In this document: one piece after another, positions 1 to 8,621 of the stretch
How positions within the stretch are numbered: position 1 is the stretch's first letter
Layout: each line of letters starts with the position of its first letter
From: JAWKXU01 sp020446465
GTDB taxonomy: Bacteria; Pseudomonadota; Alphaproteobacteria; Sphingomonadales; Sphingomonadaceae
Assembly: GCA_041396845.1 (NCBI GenBank)
Contig: JAWKXU010000003.1
Span: forward strand, 642,940 to 706,939
Direction: 5' to 3'
Length of the DNA: 64,000 bases
Translations under genes and position numbers: made by a program
The notes under the pieces: model-generated
What the model was told of the DNA's origin: nothing
What the model saw: the letters and a program-made list of their open reading frames with translations, nothing else
Databases searched by the model: none

Positions 1-236
1 CAGACCCGAAAATGGGCGACGTGGGATGTCTTTGCGTCGTCGCTGACGGTCCGGATAAACCATCTGATGAAGACCTTTTCAAATTGTGTCGGGAACGGTT
101 GGCGCGGTTCAAGGTGCCTAAACATGTGCTTTGGTTCGATGCCAGTGAAATTCCCTTGACGGTCACAGGCAGGCCTCAGAAATTCAAACTCGCCGAACTT
201 GCTGCCAATCGCATCCGATTGTCCGAAATTGGATGA
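1..236 (+). CDS. Acyl-CoA synthetase (AMP-binding enzyme), C-terminal fragment cut by the window edge
   Basis: The reading frame is already open at base 3 and ends with TGA at 234-236, so only the last ~77 residues are in the window. They match the small C-terminal lid domain of ANL-family acyl-CoA ligases: a D-x-K-MGDVG entry, then the RLARFKVPKH segment, then a TVTGRPQKFKL segment that contains the late lysine region. The enzyme would activate a carboxylic acid to its CoA thioester via an acyl-AMP. Substrate cannot be told from this piece. Nothing downstream before the tRNA looks co-transcribed. Confidence 0.75.
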   Translation, partial: DPKMGDVGCLCVVADGPDKPSDEDLFKLCRERLARFKVPKHVLWFDASEIPLTVTGRPQKFKLAELAANRIRLSEIG

Positions 237-387
237 CTGGCTGGCAGGGGGTCGGTAGCCTTGATCCGGGCGCGTTATGTGAACGAAGAACGGGTTGTGA
301 TCGAACTGACAGAAAGGCTGAAAGCGTGAACAGTTTGCAGACGTTTGCAAACCGGCCCCATGAAATGCAGTTAGATGCTTGTTTTTC

Positions 388-464
388 TGGTAGCGGAGGA
401 GGGACTCGAACCCCCGACACGCGGATTATGATTCCGCTGCTCTAACCACCTGAGCTACTCCGCC
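388..464 (-). tRNA. tRNA-Met (anticodon CAT)
   Basis: Read on the minus strand, the segment folds as a complete cloverleaf. The acceptor stem GGCGGAG pairs with CTCCGCT, the anticodon stem GCGGA/TCCGC encloses a loop with CAT, the T loop is GGTTCGAGT, and the 3' CCA is encoded. The sequence is typical of alphaproteobacterial elongator methionine tRNA. A CAT anticodon could also belong to a lysidine-modified tRNA-Ile, but the body sequence favours Met. It stands alone between the ligase fragment and mltG. Confidence 0.93.
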
Positions 465-652
465 CCGAAGAGGCAACGGGGCACGAAATGTCCCCGGCAG
501 GCGGCGCTCTTAGGGTGGAGACGAGCGCTGGTCAACCGTCATCATGCAACTTGCAAAACTTATCGCACAGGCCTGCCACGTTCCACCTCTGCTGGCGGGT
601 ACGCCAAGGCGCAAACATGGGTCCAGTTAAGCGATGCCTGTGCTTGCCACGA

Positions 653-1624
653 TCACATCTCACCGCGCGAACGGCGGATTGCGAACCACTTTTCAACGTT
701 GGCGTTATGGTCTGCGAGCGTTTCTGCAAAGATGTGCCCGCCCTTGCCATCAGCCACCATGTAGAGCGCCCTGGTTTCAGCAGGGTTGAGCACGGCCGCA
801 ATCGATTCTCGCCCCGGATTGGTGATCGGCCCTTTGGGCAGTCCGGTCATCGTATAAGTATTGTAATCGTTGACAGCGGCAATCTCTGACTGCCGTATAC
901 GACGGCCAAGCGGTTTACCCTTTGTAATCGGGTAAATAATCGTGGGGTCAGCCTGCAACAGCATGCCTTGCTTCACACGGTTGGAATAAAGCCCTGCAAC
1001 CATGCGCCGTTCGGAAGGCACCCCCGTTTCTTTCTCGACAATGGAAGCGAGGATCACAGCCTCTCCCGGCGTTTTGACCGCGATGTTCTTGCTGCGCGCC
1101 TTCCACAGTTCGGCCAGAGTGCGCTTCATCGCATCCTGCATCCGACCAAGCACGGCAGCGCGGGTCTCGCCCCGTTCAAAATCATAGCTTTCCGGCAAGA
1201 CAGAGCCTTCCGGCGGCACGGGCGCGTCGCCTTTCAGCAATGGCTCGGCCATCAGGCGCTCATGCACCATGATAGACGGCATCCCTTCGGGGATTGTCAC
1301 AAACCGGCGCAGCACATCGCCAGACTGAAGCGTCGAGAGGATCTGGTTACCGCTGGCCGGGACCGGCAAGAGGTATTCCCCCGCCATGATCGGGGCCTTG
1401 CCGCCCAGCACTTTTGCCCCGACCAGAAAACGATCAGCCGAAGTGATGAAACCTTCATCCTCCAGCTTGTGCGCAACAGAAGTAAGGCTCGCACCCTGAG
1501 GCACGATAAAGGTGCGCTCTTCTTCAAGCGCGGTCGGGATAAACCAGCCCGCCACCAGCACTGCCAGAACCAGGCCGGCGACCAGCCCCAGCCCGATAAC
1601 GACCAGCCACAAGCGGCGGATCAT
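653..1624 (-). CDS. mltG: Endolytic murein transglycosylase MltG (YceG-like)
   Basis: This 323-residue protein has one N-terminal membrane segment (about residues 5-29) followed by a periplasmic YceG domain. The catalytic glutamate lies in ILASIVEKET (E197), followed by the conserved NRV..GM.LQ.DPT segment. MltG cleaves nascent peptidoglycan strands and is thought to end glycan elongation at the inner membrane. The start lies 12 bases after the fabF stop on the same strand, so acpP, fabF and mltG probably form one transcript, the usual order in sphingomonads. Length is normal for alphaproteobacteria. Confidence 0.93.
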   Translation of the reverse strand: MIRRLWLVVIGLGLVAGLVLAVLVAGWFIPTALEEERTFIVPQGASLTSVAHKLEDEGFITSADRFLVGAKVLGGKAPIMAGEYLLPVPASGNQILSTLQSGDVLRRFVTIPEGMPSIMVHERLMAEPLLKGDAPVPPEGSVLPESYDFERGETRAAVLGRMQDAMKRTLAELWKARSKNIAVKTPGEAVILASIVEKETGVPSERRMVAGLYSNRVKQGMLLQADPTIIYPITKGKPLGRRIRQSEIAAVNDYNTYTMTGLPKGPITNPGRESIAAVLNPAETRALYMVADGKGGHIFAETLADHNANVEKWFAIRRSRGEM

Positions 1625-1636
1625 GGCGTGCCGTCC

Positions 1637-2899
1637 TCAGTCCACCTGCTTCATGACAAGGCTGGCATTCGTCCCGCCAAAGCCGAAACTGTTGTTCAGT
1701 ACCGCGCGGACCTGCCGTTCCTTGGCCTTGTGCGGAACGAGATCGACGCCTGCACATCCTTCGCTCGGGTTATCGAGATTGAGCGTCGGCGGCACAATCT
1801 GGTCACGCAAGGCGAGGATGCAGAAAATCGATTCAACGGCCCCTGCACCGCCCAGCAAGTGCCCGATGGCGGATTTGGTGCTGCTCATCGATACTTGTGC
1901 GATAGCATCACCGAACAGGCGGCGCACAGCCCCCAGTTCCAGTTCGTCACCCAGCGGCGTGGAGGTTCCGTGCGCGTTGATATAGTCGATATCGGACGGG
2001 CTCATGCCCGCCTTGCGCAGCGCCATTTCCATCGACCTGAATGCGCCTGAGCCTTCCGGATGCGGCGCCGTGACGTGGTAGGCATCGCCAGAAAGACCAT
2101 AGCCTGCCACTTCGGCATAGATTTTTGCGCCACGTGCCTTGGCATGTTCGTATTCTTCCAACACGACAACGCCTGCGCCTTCGCCCATGACAAAGCCATC
2201 GCGGGCAACGTCATAGGGGCGGCTGGCGCGGGTGGGATCGTCATTGAAATCGGTCGAAAGGGCACGCGCCTGTGCGAAACCGGCAATGCCAATCGGACAA
2301 ATGGTCGATTCCGAACCACCGGCCAGCATGATGTCTGCATCATCATCGCGAATCATACGCGCGGCATCGCCGATTGAGTGCGCCCCCGTGGAACAGGCGG
2401 TCACAACGGCGTGGTTTGGCCCTTGCAGGCCATACTTGATCGAAACCTGGCCGGAAATGAGATTAATAAGGCGGCCATGGACGAAGTGCGGCGAAACGCG
2501 ACCTGGCCCCTTCTCGGCCAGAACCAGCGATTCTTTTTCGATTCCGGGAAGCCCGCCAATGCCAGAGCCAATCGAACAGCCTGCGCGCAGGCGGGTGGCA
2601 TCGTCCATGTCTTCCAGCCCGGCGTCTTCAATCGCCTGTCCGGCTGCATCAATGCCATAGACAATGAACGGATCGACCTGGCGCTGGATCTTCGGATCAA
2701 CGCGCTTGCTCGGATCGAAGCCATATTCGTGATCTGCCGGCTTCACTTCGCAAGCGATGCGGCATTTCTGATCAGAGGCATCGAAACGTGTAATCGGCCC
2801 TGCCCCGCTCTTGCTGGCAAGGATGTTTTTCCAGGTCGTCTCGACATCACTGCCAAGCGGTGTGACAAGCCCCAACCCGGTCACGACAACACGGCGCAT
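1637..2899 (-). CDS. fabF: 3-oxoacyl-ACP synthase II (KAS II)
   Basis: This 420-residue thiolase-fold condensing enzyme elongates acyl-ACP with malonyl-ACP in fatty acid synthesis. The Cys-His-His triad is visible: C169 in VTACSTGAHS, H310 in INAHGTSTPLGD, and H347 in SAIGHLLGGAGAVE. The N-terminus RRVVVTGLGLVTPLG is canonical, which fixes the start. It follows acpP by about 175 bases and precedes mltG by 12 bases. No anomaly is visible. Confidence 0.97.
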   Translation of the reverse strand: MRRVVVTGLGLVTPLGSDVETTWKNILASKSGAGPITRFDASDQKCRIACEVKPADHEYGFDPSKRVDPKIQRQVDPFIVYGIDAAGQAIEDAGLEDMDDATRLRAGCSIGSGIGGLPGIEKESLVLAEKGPGRVSPHFVHGRLINLISGQVSIKYGLQGPNHAVVTACSTGAHSIGDAARMIRDDDADIMLAGGSESTICPIGIAGFAQARALSTDFNDDPTRASRPYDVARDGFVMGEGAGVVVLEEYEHAKARGAKIYAEVAGYGLSGDAYHVTAPHPEGSGAFRSMEMALRKAGMSPSDIDYINAHGTSTPLGDELELGAVRRLFGDAIAQVSMSSTKSAIGHLLGGAGAVESIFCILALRDQIVPPTLNLDNPSEGCAGVDLVPHKAKERQVRAVLNNSFGFGGTNASLVMKQVD

Positions 2900-2963
2900 A
2901 CTTCAGTCTCCCACGTTCGACAGACCGGAAAAGCGGTCTGCACAATGCAACAACAGGCCCAAC

Positions 2964-2990
2964 CCGTTCGGGCGGAGCCTGTCGAAGCCC
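2964..2990. repeat. Possible short dispersed repeat between acpP and fabF
   Basis: The core GGGCGGAGCCTGTCGAAGCC resembles a short repeat I recall seeing often between genes in sphingomonad genomes. Only one copy is visible here, so repeat status rests on memory rather than on this sequence. It lies in the 175-base acpP-fabF spacer on the transcript. Confidence 0.3.
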
Positions 2991-3074
2991 TACCTTCCCG
3001 CGTATGCAGAAAGGTGTATCGGGCCTGCCCGTCGCGCCAGCACAAAATACTGCGCCGGCGCTGAAACGGGTGGA

Positions 3075-3311
3075 TCAGCCCTTGTTTTCGTCGATGTATT
3101 TGATCGCATCGCCAACGGTGCCGATCTTCTCGGCAGCATCGTCGGGGATTTCGACGCCAAATTCTTCTTCAAAGGCCATGACGAGTTCGACAATGTCGAG
3201 GCTGTCAGCGCCCAGGTCGTCAATGAAGCTGGCTTCGGGTGTTACCTTGTCAGCTTCGGCACCGAGGTGCTCAACGACAATCTTCTTCACGCGGTCTGCG
3301 GTATCGCTCAT
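3075..3311 (-). CDS. acpP: Acyl carrier protein
   Basis: This is a 78-residue acidic protein with the canonical phosphopantetheine attachment motif GADSLDIVELVM, with the modified serine at S37. It carries acyl chains as thioesters for fatty acid synthesis in the cytoplasm and serves FabF, encoded next to it. Length and start match the family, and an AGAGGG ribosome binding site precedes the ATG on the minus strand. The upstream 137-base gap to aspS must hold its promoter. Confidence 0.97.
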   Translation of the reverse strand: MSDTADRVKKIVVEHLGAEADKVTPEASFIDDLGADSLDIVELVMAFEEEFGVEIPDDAAEKIGTVGDAIKYIDENKG

Positions 3312-3448
3312 GAAAATCCCTCTCGAAAGGATGCGGTTGTTCAGTCGGCATTCGCCCTAATGAGTGGTGCCCGTGCTGGCAAGGGGAATAGGGCACAGAT
3401 TTCCCCAGAGCCTGCAAATTGGCCAATTTTAGCGGGTTTCACCCCCAC

Positions 3449-5233
3449 TTACTGAGGCTTTGGCGGCTCCACCACGCGCAAGTGCAGTTCGCGAAGCTGC
3501 CTGGGTTCAGCCACATTCGGCCCGCCCATCAACAGGTCTTCCGCGCGCTGGTTCATCGGGAAAAGCGTGATTTCACGCAAGTTTACGGCATCGCACAGCA
3601 ACATGACGATGCGATCAACCCCGGCAGCCATCCCGCCGTGCGGCGGTGCGCCATACTGGAATGCCCGGTAAAGGCCGCCAAAACGCTCTTCCACGTCGGC
3701 TTTTGACAGTCCCACGATTTCGAACGCCTTGACCATCGTTTCGGGCAACTGGTTACGGATGGAGCCGGATGCAATCTCATAGCCGTTGCACACAAGATCG
3801 TATTGATAAGCCTTGATCGTCAGCGGATCTTCGTTTTCCAGCGCTTCCATACCGCCTTGCGGCATGGAGAACGGGTTATGGCTGAAATCGACGGATTTGG
3901 TTTCCTCGTCCCATTCATAGAACGGGAAGTCCACGATCCAGGCGAGATCGAAACGGCTCTTGTCAATCAGATCGAGCTGCTCGCCCACGCGGATACGCGC
4001 TGCCCCTGCCAGCTTTGCCGCCACGTCTTCCTTGCCGGCGGCGAAGAACAGACCATCGTCCGGCCCCAGCCCAAGCGCATCGTATAGCGCGGCCATCTTG
4101 TCAGGTCCGTGGTTCTTGGCAATCGGTCCGCCAAAATCACCCTGTTTGCGCGTGACATAGCCCAACCCTGCGTGTCCTTCGGCCCGCGCCCAGTCGTTCA
4201 TGTCGTCAAAGAACTTGCGGCTCTTTTCCGCCGTGCCGGGTGCCGGGATAGCGCGCACAACGCCGCCGCCGCCCACGATCTTGTCAAACAGGCCAAAGCC
4301 CGACCCTTTGAACTCTTCGGTCACATCGCGGATGATGAGCGGGTTACGCAAATCCGGCTTGTCGGTGCCATAATCCAGCATGGCCTTTGCATAAGGAATG
4401 CGCGGGAAACTGCCGGCGGGTGTCACCGGGCGGCCACCTGCAAATTTTTCGAACACACCGGCGACCACAGGCTCCATCGTGTCCCAGATTTCTTCCTGCG
4501 TGACGAAGCTCATTTCAAGGTCAAGCTGGTAAAACTCACCCGGCAGGCGATCGGCACGCGGGTCTTCGTCGCGGAAGCAGGGGGCAATCTGGAAATACCG
4601 GTCAAAGCCTGCGACCATCAGCAACTGTTTGTACTGCTGAGGGGCTTGCGGAAGCGCATAGAACTTGCCCGCATGGATACGGCTGGGCACCAGAAAGTCG
4701 CGTGCGCCTTCCGGGCTGGACGTGGTGAGAATCGGAGTCGAATACTCGGTAAACCCTGCATCCTCCATCCGGCGGCGCATGTCGGAAATAATCTGCGTGC
4801 GCTTGACGATATTGGCATGGAGCGTTTCGCGCCGAAGATCGAGGAAGCGATACTTCAGGCGGATTTCCTCCGGGTATTCCTGTTCGCCCGCCACCGGCAT
4901 CGGCAATTCGGCGGCAGCGCCCTGCACTGTCGCTTCGCGGGCAAAAACCTCGATCTCGCCAGTGGAAAGGTTGGGATTGACCGTATCGGCGCTGCGTTCC
5001 TTCACTTCGCCATCAATCGTCACGACGCTTTCCACGCGTAGCGAATCCAGCAATTTCAGCGCGGGACTGTCCTCGTCAGCGACGATCTGGGTCATCCCGT
5101 AATGGTCGCGCAAATCCACGAACAACACGCCGCCATGGTCGCGCTTGCGGTGAATCCAGCCCGAAAGGCGCACTTTTTCGCCTGAGTTTGCCTTGGTCAG
5201 AGCCGCGCAGGTATGCGTGCGGAAGGGATGCAT
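3449..5233 (-). CDS. aspS: Aspartate--tRNA ligase
   Basis: This 594-residue class II aminoacyl-tRNA synthetase charges tRNA-Asp (or Asp/Asn in non-discriminating types). The N-terminal OB anticodon-binding domain starts at HPFRTHTCAALTKANSGEKV, class II motif 2 is FRDEDPRADRLPGEF, motif 3 is GVDRIVMLL, and a bacterial GAD insertion lies between. I chose the ATG at 5233 because the family begins at MHPFRTH and a GGAAAG site precedes it. An in-frame extension of 17 residues upstream looks non-coding. It is divergent from rnd. Confidence 0.96.
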   Translation of the reverse strand: MHPFRTHTCAALTKANSGEKVRLSGWIHRKRDHGGVLFVDLRDHYGMTQIVADEDSPALKLLDSLRVESVVTIDGEVKERSADTVNPNLSTGEIEVFAREATVQGAAAELPMPVAGEQEYPEEIRLKYRFLDLRRETLHANIVKRTQIISDMRRRMEDAGFTEYSTPILTTSSPEGARDFLVPSRIHAGKFYALPQAPQQYKQLLMVAGFDRYFQIAPCFRDEDPRADRLPGEFYQLDLEMSFVTQEEIWDTMEPVVAGVFEKFAGGRPVTPAGSFPRIPYAKAMLDYGTDKPDLRNPLIIRDVTEEFKGSGFGLFDKIVGGGGVVRAIPAPGTAEKSRKFFDDMNDWARAEGHAGLGYVTRKQGDFGGPIAKNHGPDKMAALYDALGLGPDDGLFFAAGKEDVAAKLAGAARIRVGEQLDLIDKSRFDLAWIVDFPFYEWDEETKSVDFSHNPFSMPQGGMEALENEDPLTIKAYQYDLVCNGYEIASGSIRNQLPETMVKAFEIVGLSKADVEERFGGLYRAFQYGAPPHGGMAAGVDRIVMLLCDAVNLREITLFPMNQRAEDLLMGGPNVAEPRQLRELHLRVVEPPKPQ

Positions 5234-5418
5234 GGAGTCGTCTTTCCGTTTGTTTTCATGCTCACAATGGAGCGGCAATTTCACACAGGGGGCCGCAATG
5301 GGCCTTCCAGATTACTGTTTTGGGTTACTTCTCGTGCGCGCTAACAAGGGAAGTCCACCGTTTTGTCAAGGCAAAGCCCTTGGGGCGGACGTTCGGGCGC
5401 GCTATGGGTCAGGCCAGT

Positions 5419-6609
5419 ATGAAGATACATAAGCTCATTACCACAACCGACGAACTGGCTGAACTCTGTGGACGATTGGCCCAGGCGGACTTCGTCGCGG
5501 TCGATACCGAATTCATGCGGGAGAACACGTACTGGCCAGAATTGTGCCTTGTTCAGATCGCAGACCAGAATGAGGCCGCCGCGATTGACCCATTGGCCGA
5601 AGGGATCGACCTTACCCCTCTGCTCGACCTTTTGACCGACAACGAAGATGTACTGAAAGTCTTCCATGCGGGCGGGCAGGATGTGGAAATCATCTACAAC
5701 CTGACGGGGCGCACGCCGCACCCCATTTTCGATACGCAGATCGCAATGATGGCCATCAGCCAGTCGGAACAGATCGGCTATGCCAATCTCGTGGAAAGCT
5801 GGCTCGGCACGACGATCGACAAGGGTGCGCGGTTTACGGACTGGTCCCGCCGCCCGCTGACTGACCGCCAGATCGAATACGCCATCGGCGACGTTACCCA
5901 TCTGTCGGACATCTTCCCGCGCATCCTCAAAAAACTGATGAAGACAGGCCGCGGTGCCTGGCTGGACGCGGAAATGGAAAAACTCGCCGATCCGGAAAAT
6001 TATCGCAACGATCCCGGTCAGGCTTGGCGCCGCATCCGCGCGCCGGGGCGCAACCTGCAGGTTCTGGGGCGGATGAAAGCGCTGGGTGCCTGGCGCGAAC
6101 TGGAAGCGCAGGACAAGAACATTCCGCGAGGGCGGATCATGCGCGATGAAACGCTGGCCGATATTGCCAGCCACCCGCCGAAAAAGCAGGAAGACCTAGC
6201 CAAAGTGCGCGGGCTTTCAGGCGCGTGGAAGGAAAACGACATCGGCAAACGGCTGATGCGGGTGCTGCGCGATGCAGAGCCTTTGCCCGACAATGAAATG
6301 CCGGCCAAGACATCACGCGGTGCGCCATTGGGCAAGGAAGGCGCGCTTGTGGCCGACTTGCTCAAGCTGCTGCTGAAAATCCGCACGCGCGAAATTGACG
6401 TTGCAGCGCGGCTGCTGGCCCGCAGCGATGAACTGGAAGCACTGGCAGCCGGTGTACGCAAATTGCAGGTGCTGGAAGGCTGGCGGTTCGAGGTTTTCGG
6501 GCGCGATGCGCTGGAACTGGTTGAAGGCAAGCTCGCCTTTGCCGTCAGCGAAGGCAGGCTCAAGATGACTCACGTCGACGAAATAGCAGAGGTTCTGGCC
6601 GGCGAATGA
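5419..6609 (+). CDS. rnd: Ribonuclease D
   Basis: This 396-residue 3'-5' exoribonuclease of the DEDDy family trims tRNA 3' ends. The metal-binding residues are visible: D29 and E31 in VAVDTEF, D87 in HAGGQDVEI, and Y153...D157 in IEYAIGDVTHL. HRDC-type helical domains follow. The usual start MKIHKLITT is chosen; an ATG at 5404 would add five residues, and the frame stays open further upstream into the aspS promoter. The last four bases overlap oxyR (ATGA), suggesting translational coupling. Confidence 0.93.
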   Translation: MKIHKLITTTDELAELCGRLAQADFVAVDTEFMRENTYWPELCLVQIADQNEAAAIDPLAEGIDLTPLLDLLTDNEDVLKVFHAGGQDVEIIYNLTGRTPHPIFDTQIAMMAISQSEQIGYANLVESWLGTTIDKGARFTDWSRRPLTDRQIEYAIGDVTHLSDIFPRILKKLMKTGRGAWLDAEMEKLADPENYRNDPGQAWRRIRAPGRNLQVLGRMKALGAWRELEAQDKNIPRGRIMRDETLADIASHPPKKQEDLAKVRGLSGAWKENDIGKRLMRVLRDAEPLPDNEMPAKTSRGAPLGKEGALVADLLKLLLKIRTREIDVAARLLARSDELEALAAGVRKLQVLEGWRFEVFGRDALELVEGKLAFAVSEGRLKMTHVDEIAEVLAGE

Positions 6610-7502
6610 GCACATACCTGCCCACGCTCAAGCAATTGCAATACCTTGTCGCGCTGCATGAGCATGAACATTTCGGGCGCGCGGCGGAAAGCTGCTATGT
6701 CTCCCAGTCCACGCTATCTGCCGGCTTGCGTGAGCTGGAATCCCTGCTGGGTGTCACGCTGGTCGAACGCAGCCGCCGCGTGGTGCGCTTCACCCCGCTG
6801 GGCAACGCTGTCGTCGAAAAGGCCCACCGCCTGCTGCGCGAAGCAGAAGAGCTGTCCGAACTGGTCCAGTCAGCGGGAAAGCCGCTGGCAGGCGAACTGC
6901 GGATGAGCGTGATCCCCACTATCGCGCCATTCCTTTTGCCCCGCATCCTGCCCCGCCTTCGCAAGGAGCGGCCCCAGCTTAAACTTTTCCTGCGCGAAGA
7001 AACGAGCGCGGACGCAATCGAATCGCTTCAGCACGGGCGAGCAGACTGCGTTTTGTTGGCCCTGCCCTTCCCGACTGGTGAGGTGGAGAAAGAGACAATC
7101 TGTAAAGATCAGCTCTATGTTGCGCTGCCCAAAGACGACCCGCGCAATCCGCCCGAAGAGATTCCCCCGGCCATGATCGACGAAACGCGCCTGCTGTTGC
7201 TGGAAGACGGGCATTGCCTGAAGGAACATGCGCTGGCGGCCTGCAATCGCCCTGAATTGCGGGCCAGCGCAACGATGATCGGCACCAGTCTGCATACGCT
7301 GGTGCAAATGGTAGACAATGGGCTTGGCCTTACCATGCTGCCGCAAATGGCGCTGGATGCAGGCATCCTGCACGGCACCAATGTCGTGACGCGCCCGCTG
7401 AAGACAAAGAACGCCAGCCGCGAAATCGCGCTGATCTGGCGCAAGCAATCACCGCGCAGCGACGAGTTCCGCTTGCTCGCACAGGAATTGCGAGCAGGCT
7501 GA
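6606..7502 (+). CDS. oxyR: LysR-type peroxide sensor OxyR
   Basis: This 298-residue LysR-family regulator has an N-terminal winged helix (residues 7-66, LKQLQYLVALHEHEHFGRAA) and a periplasmic-binding-like effector domain. It keeps the OxyR redox pair: C204 in LLLLEDGHCLKEHAL and C213, nine residues apart as in E. coli C199/C208. It should form a disulfide on peroxide exposure and switch on catalase/peroxidase genes. It starts inside the rnd stop region with a four-base overlap. No peroxide-defence target gene is adjacent. Confidence 0.9.
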   Translation: MSTYLPTLKQLQYLVALHEHEHFGRAAESCYVSQSTLSAGLRELESLLGVTLVERSRRVVRFTPLGNAVVEKAHRLLREAEELSELVQSAGKPLAGELRMSVIPTIAPFLLPRILPRLRKERPQLKLFLREETSADAIESLQHGRADCVLLALPFPTGEVEKETICKDQLYVALPKDDPRNPPEEIPPAMIDETRLLLLEDGHCLKEHALAACNRPELRASATMIGTSLHTLVQMVDNGLGLTMLPQMALDAGILHGTNVVTRPLKTKNASREIALIWRKQSPRSDEFRLLAQELRAG

Positions 7503-7571
7503 CACAGTCGGAGCCCGTCCGAACCCGCATCTACCCCCATTTGAAATCTGGCCACTAACGGAGCCGCATAT

Positions 7572-7757
7572 ATGTCTGATCAGAGCAAATTTCTGGTATT
7601 CCAGCGCACGGACGGGACGAAAATCGCCTGCCAGCCGGAACGTATCCTGTTTGTCAGCAAGGGTGATCGGGGCGCCGTGCTGCATTTTGCCGCTGGAACA
7701 CAAGTCAACCTCACCATGACTTTTGAAGAAGTCGTGACGGCTCTTGGCGGGGAGTAG
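7572..7757 (+). CDS. Small conserved-looking protein of unknown function (61 aa)
   Basis: The gene starts with ATG at 7572, 69 bases after oxyR on the same strand. The product is soluble and short, with alternating hydrophobic strands (KFLVFQRTDGTKIACQPERI, then AVLHFAAGTQVNLTMTFEEV), suggesting a small beta-rich fold ending in a helix. It loosely recalls FlbD-like small proteins, but I cannot assign a family. Codon use agrees with its neighbours. A hairpin repeat lies just downstream and may end transcription. Confidence 0.6.
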   Translation: MSDQSKFLVFQRTDGTKIACQPERILFVSKGDRGAVLHFAAGTQVNLTMTFEEVVTALGGE

Positions 7758-7798
7758 CGTTAAAGCATTTCGGGAAAAGGTTGATAGACTTTTTCGGC

Positions 7799-7866
7799 CA
7801 GGAAATGCGGAAAATCAAAAGACTATAGCGTTTCTTCCGACTCAAGCTTTTCACGAAACGCTATAG
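7799..7866 (-). repeat. Hairpin repeat, copy 1 of a family shared with 28.8 kb
   Basis: CTATAGCGTTTC at 7823-7834 and GAAACGCTATAG at 7855-7866 form perfect 12-bp inverted arms around a 20-base loop. Read on the minus strand, bases 7866-7799 match 28818-28885 with about 10 differences over 69 positions. It sits between the 61-aa gene and pgsA, both reading toward it, so it may serve as a bidirectional transcription stop, or be a MITE or IS-end remnant. Confidence 0.7.
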
Positions 7867-7901
7867 TGGAGCGCGCGCGCGATGCATGACGCGGCCCACG
7901 C

Positions 7902-8513
7902 TCAATCCATGTGTTTGAGGCCAACCCGCAAGTAATCCCACCCGGTTATGAGCGTGAGGATTGCAGCCGCCCATAGCGTCCCCAGCCCGACAAGGTGAAT
8001 CCACTGGTCCGCCAGTGTGCCGCAATCTTCCGCGACCGAATGGCATGGAACGCCATGAACAGCGCCCCCCAGAATCAGCGCGCCAAGCGAGACCATCTGG
8101 AATGTCGTTTTCCACTTGGCCAGCCGCGACACGGGCACGGATACCTGTAACGGCCCCAGAAATTCCCGCAGGCCCGAAACGGCAATTTCACGAATTAGGA
8201 TAATCAGCCCGGCGATCACATGCATATCGCCGACATAAGGCCCGCGCAGGTATCCTTGCGCTGTCAGCACCAGAATGACGGCGGCAACCATGATCTTGTC
8301 CGCAATAGGATCAAGAAAGATGCCAAGTTTCGATACCGCACCGCTGGAACGGGCGAGATAGCCGTCAAAATAGTCGGTAATCCCCATCAGGCAGTATAAC
8401 CCGAAGGCCAGCACATAGCCGTAACTCCACCCCGGCCACCACAACAGGAAGGCCAGCAACGGCACCGCCACGATGCGCGAAAGCGTCAGGATATTCGGCA
8501 GGCTCAACATCAA
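7902..8513 (-). CDS. pgsA: CDP-diacylglycerol--glycerol-3-phosphate 3-phosphatidyltransferase
   Basis: This 203-residue inner-membrane enzyme makes phosphatidylglycerol-phosphate. The CDP-alcohol phosphotransferase signature is complete: D47, D50-G51, A54-R55, G64, D68 and D72 with exact family spacing. About five to six hydrophobic segments span the rest, and the N-terminus SLPNILTLSRIVAVPLL is typical. Length fits the family. It is divergent from the MFS gene that follows, and both act on phospholipids. Confidence 0.94.
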   Translation of the reverse strand: MMLSLPNILTLSRIVAVPLLAFLLWWPGWSYGYVLAFGLYCLMGITDYFDGYLARSSGAVSKLGIFLDPIADKIMVAAVILVLTAQGYLRGPYVGDMHVIAGLIILIREIAVSGLREFLGPLQVSVPVSRLAKWKTTFQMVSLGALILGGAVHGVPCHSVAEDCGTLADQWIHLVGLGTLWAAAILTLITGWDYLRVGLKHMD

Positions 8514-8621
8514 ATTTGCCCTCGCAGTGTGGCAGTCGGTCTAAAAGTCGTCACGTTCCTCTTGTCCCCCTGTCTCATGCCGCTAGGGTCTGCGCCAGCT
8601 TGCAGCAGCATACAAGGGCGC

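Noticed and set aside
968..2050. Long open plus-strand frame across mltG and fabF
   Set aside because: It is antisense to two clearly coding, well-known genes, and its translation is rich in H, R and C with no domain pattern. It is a GC-driven shadow frame.
4109..5041. 310-codon plus-strand frame across aspS
   Set aside because: Antisense to conserved aspartyl-tRNA synthetase motifs; composition is not protein-like.
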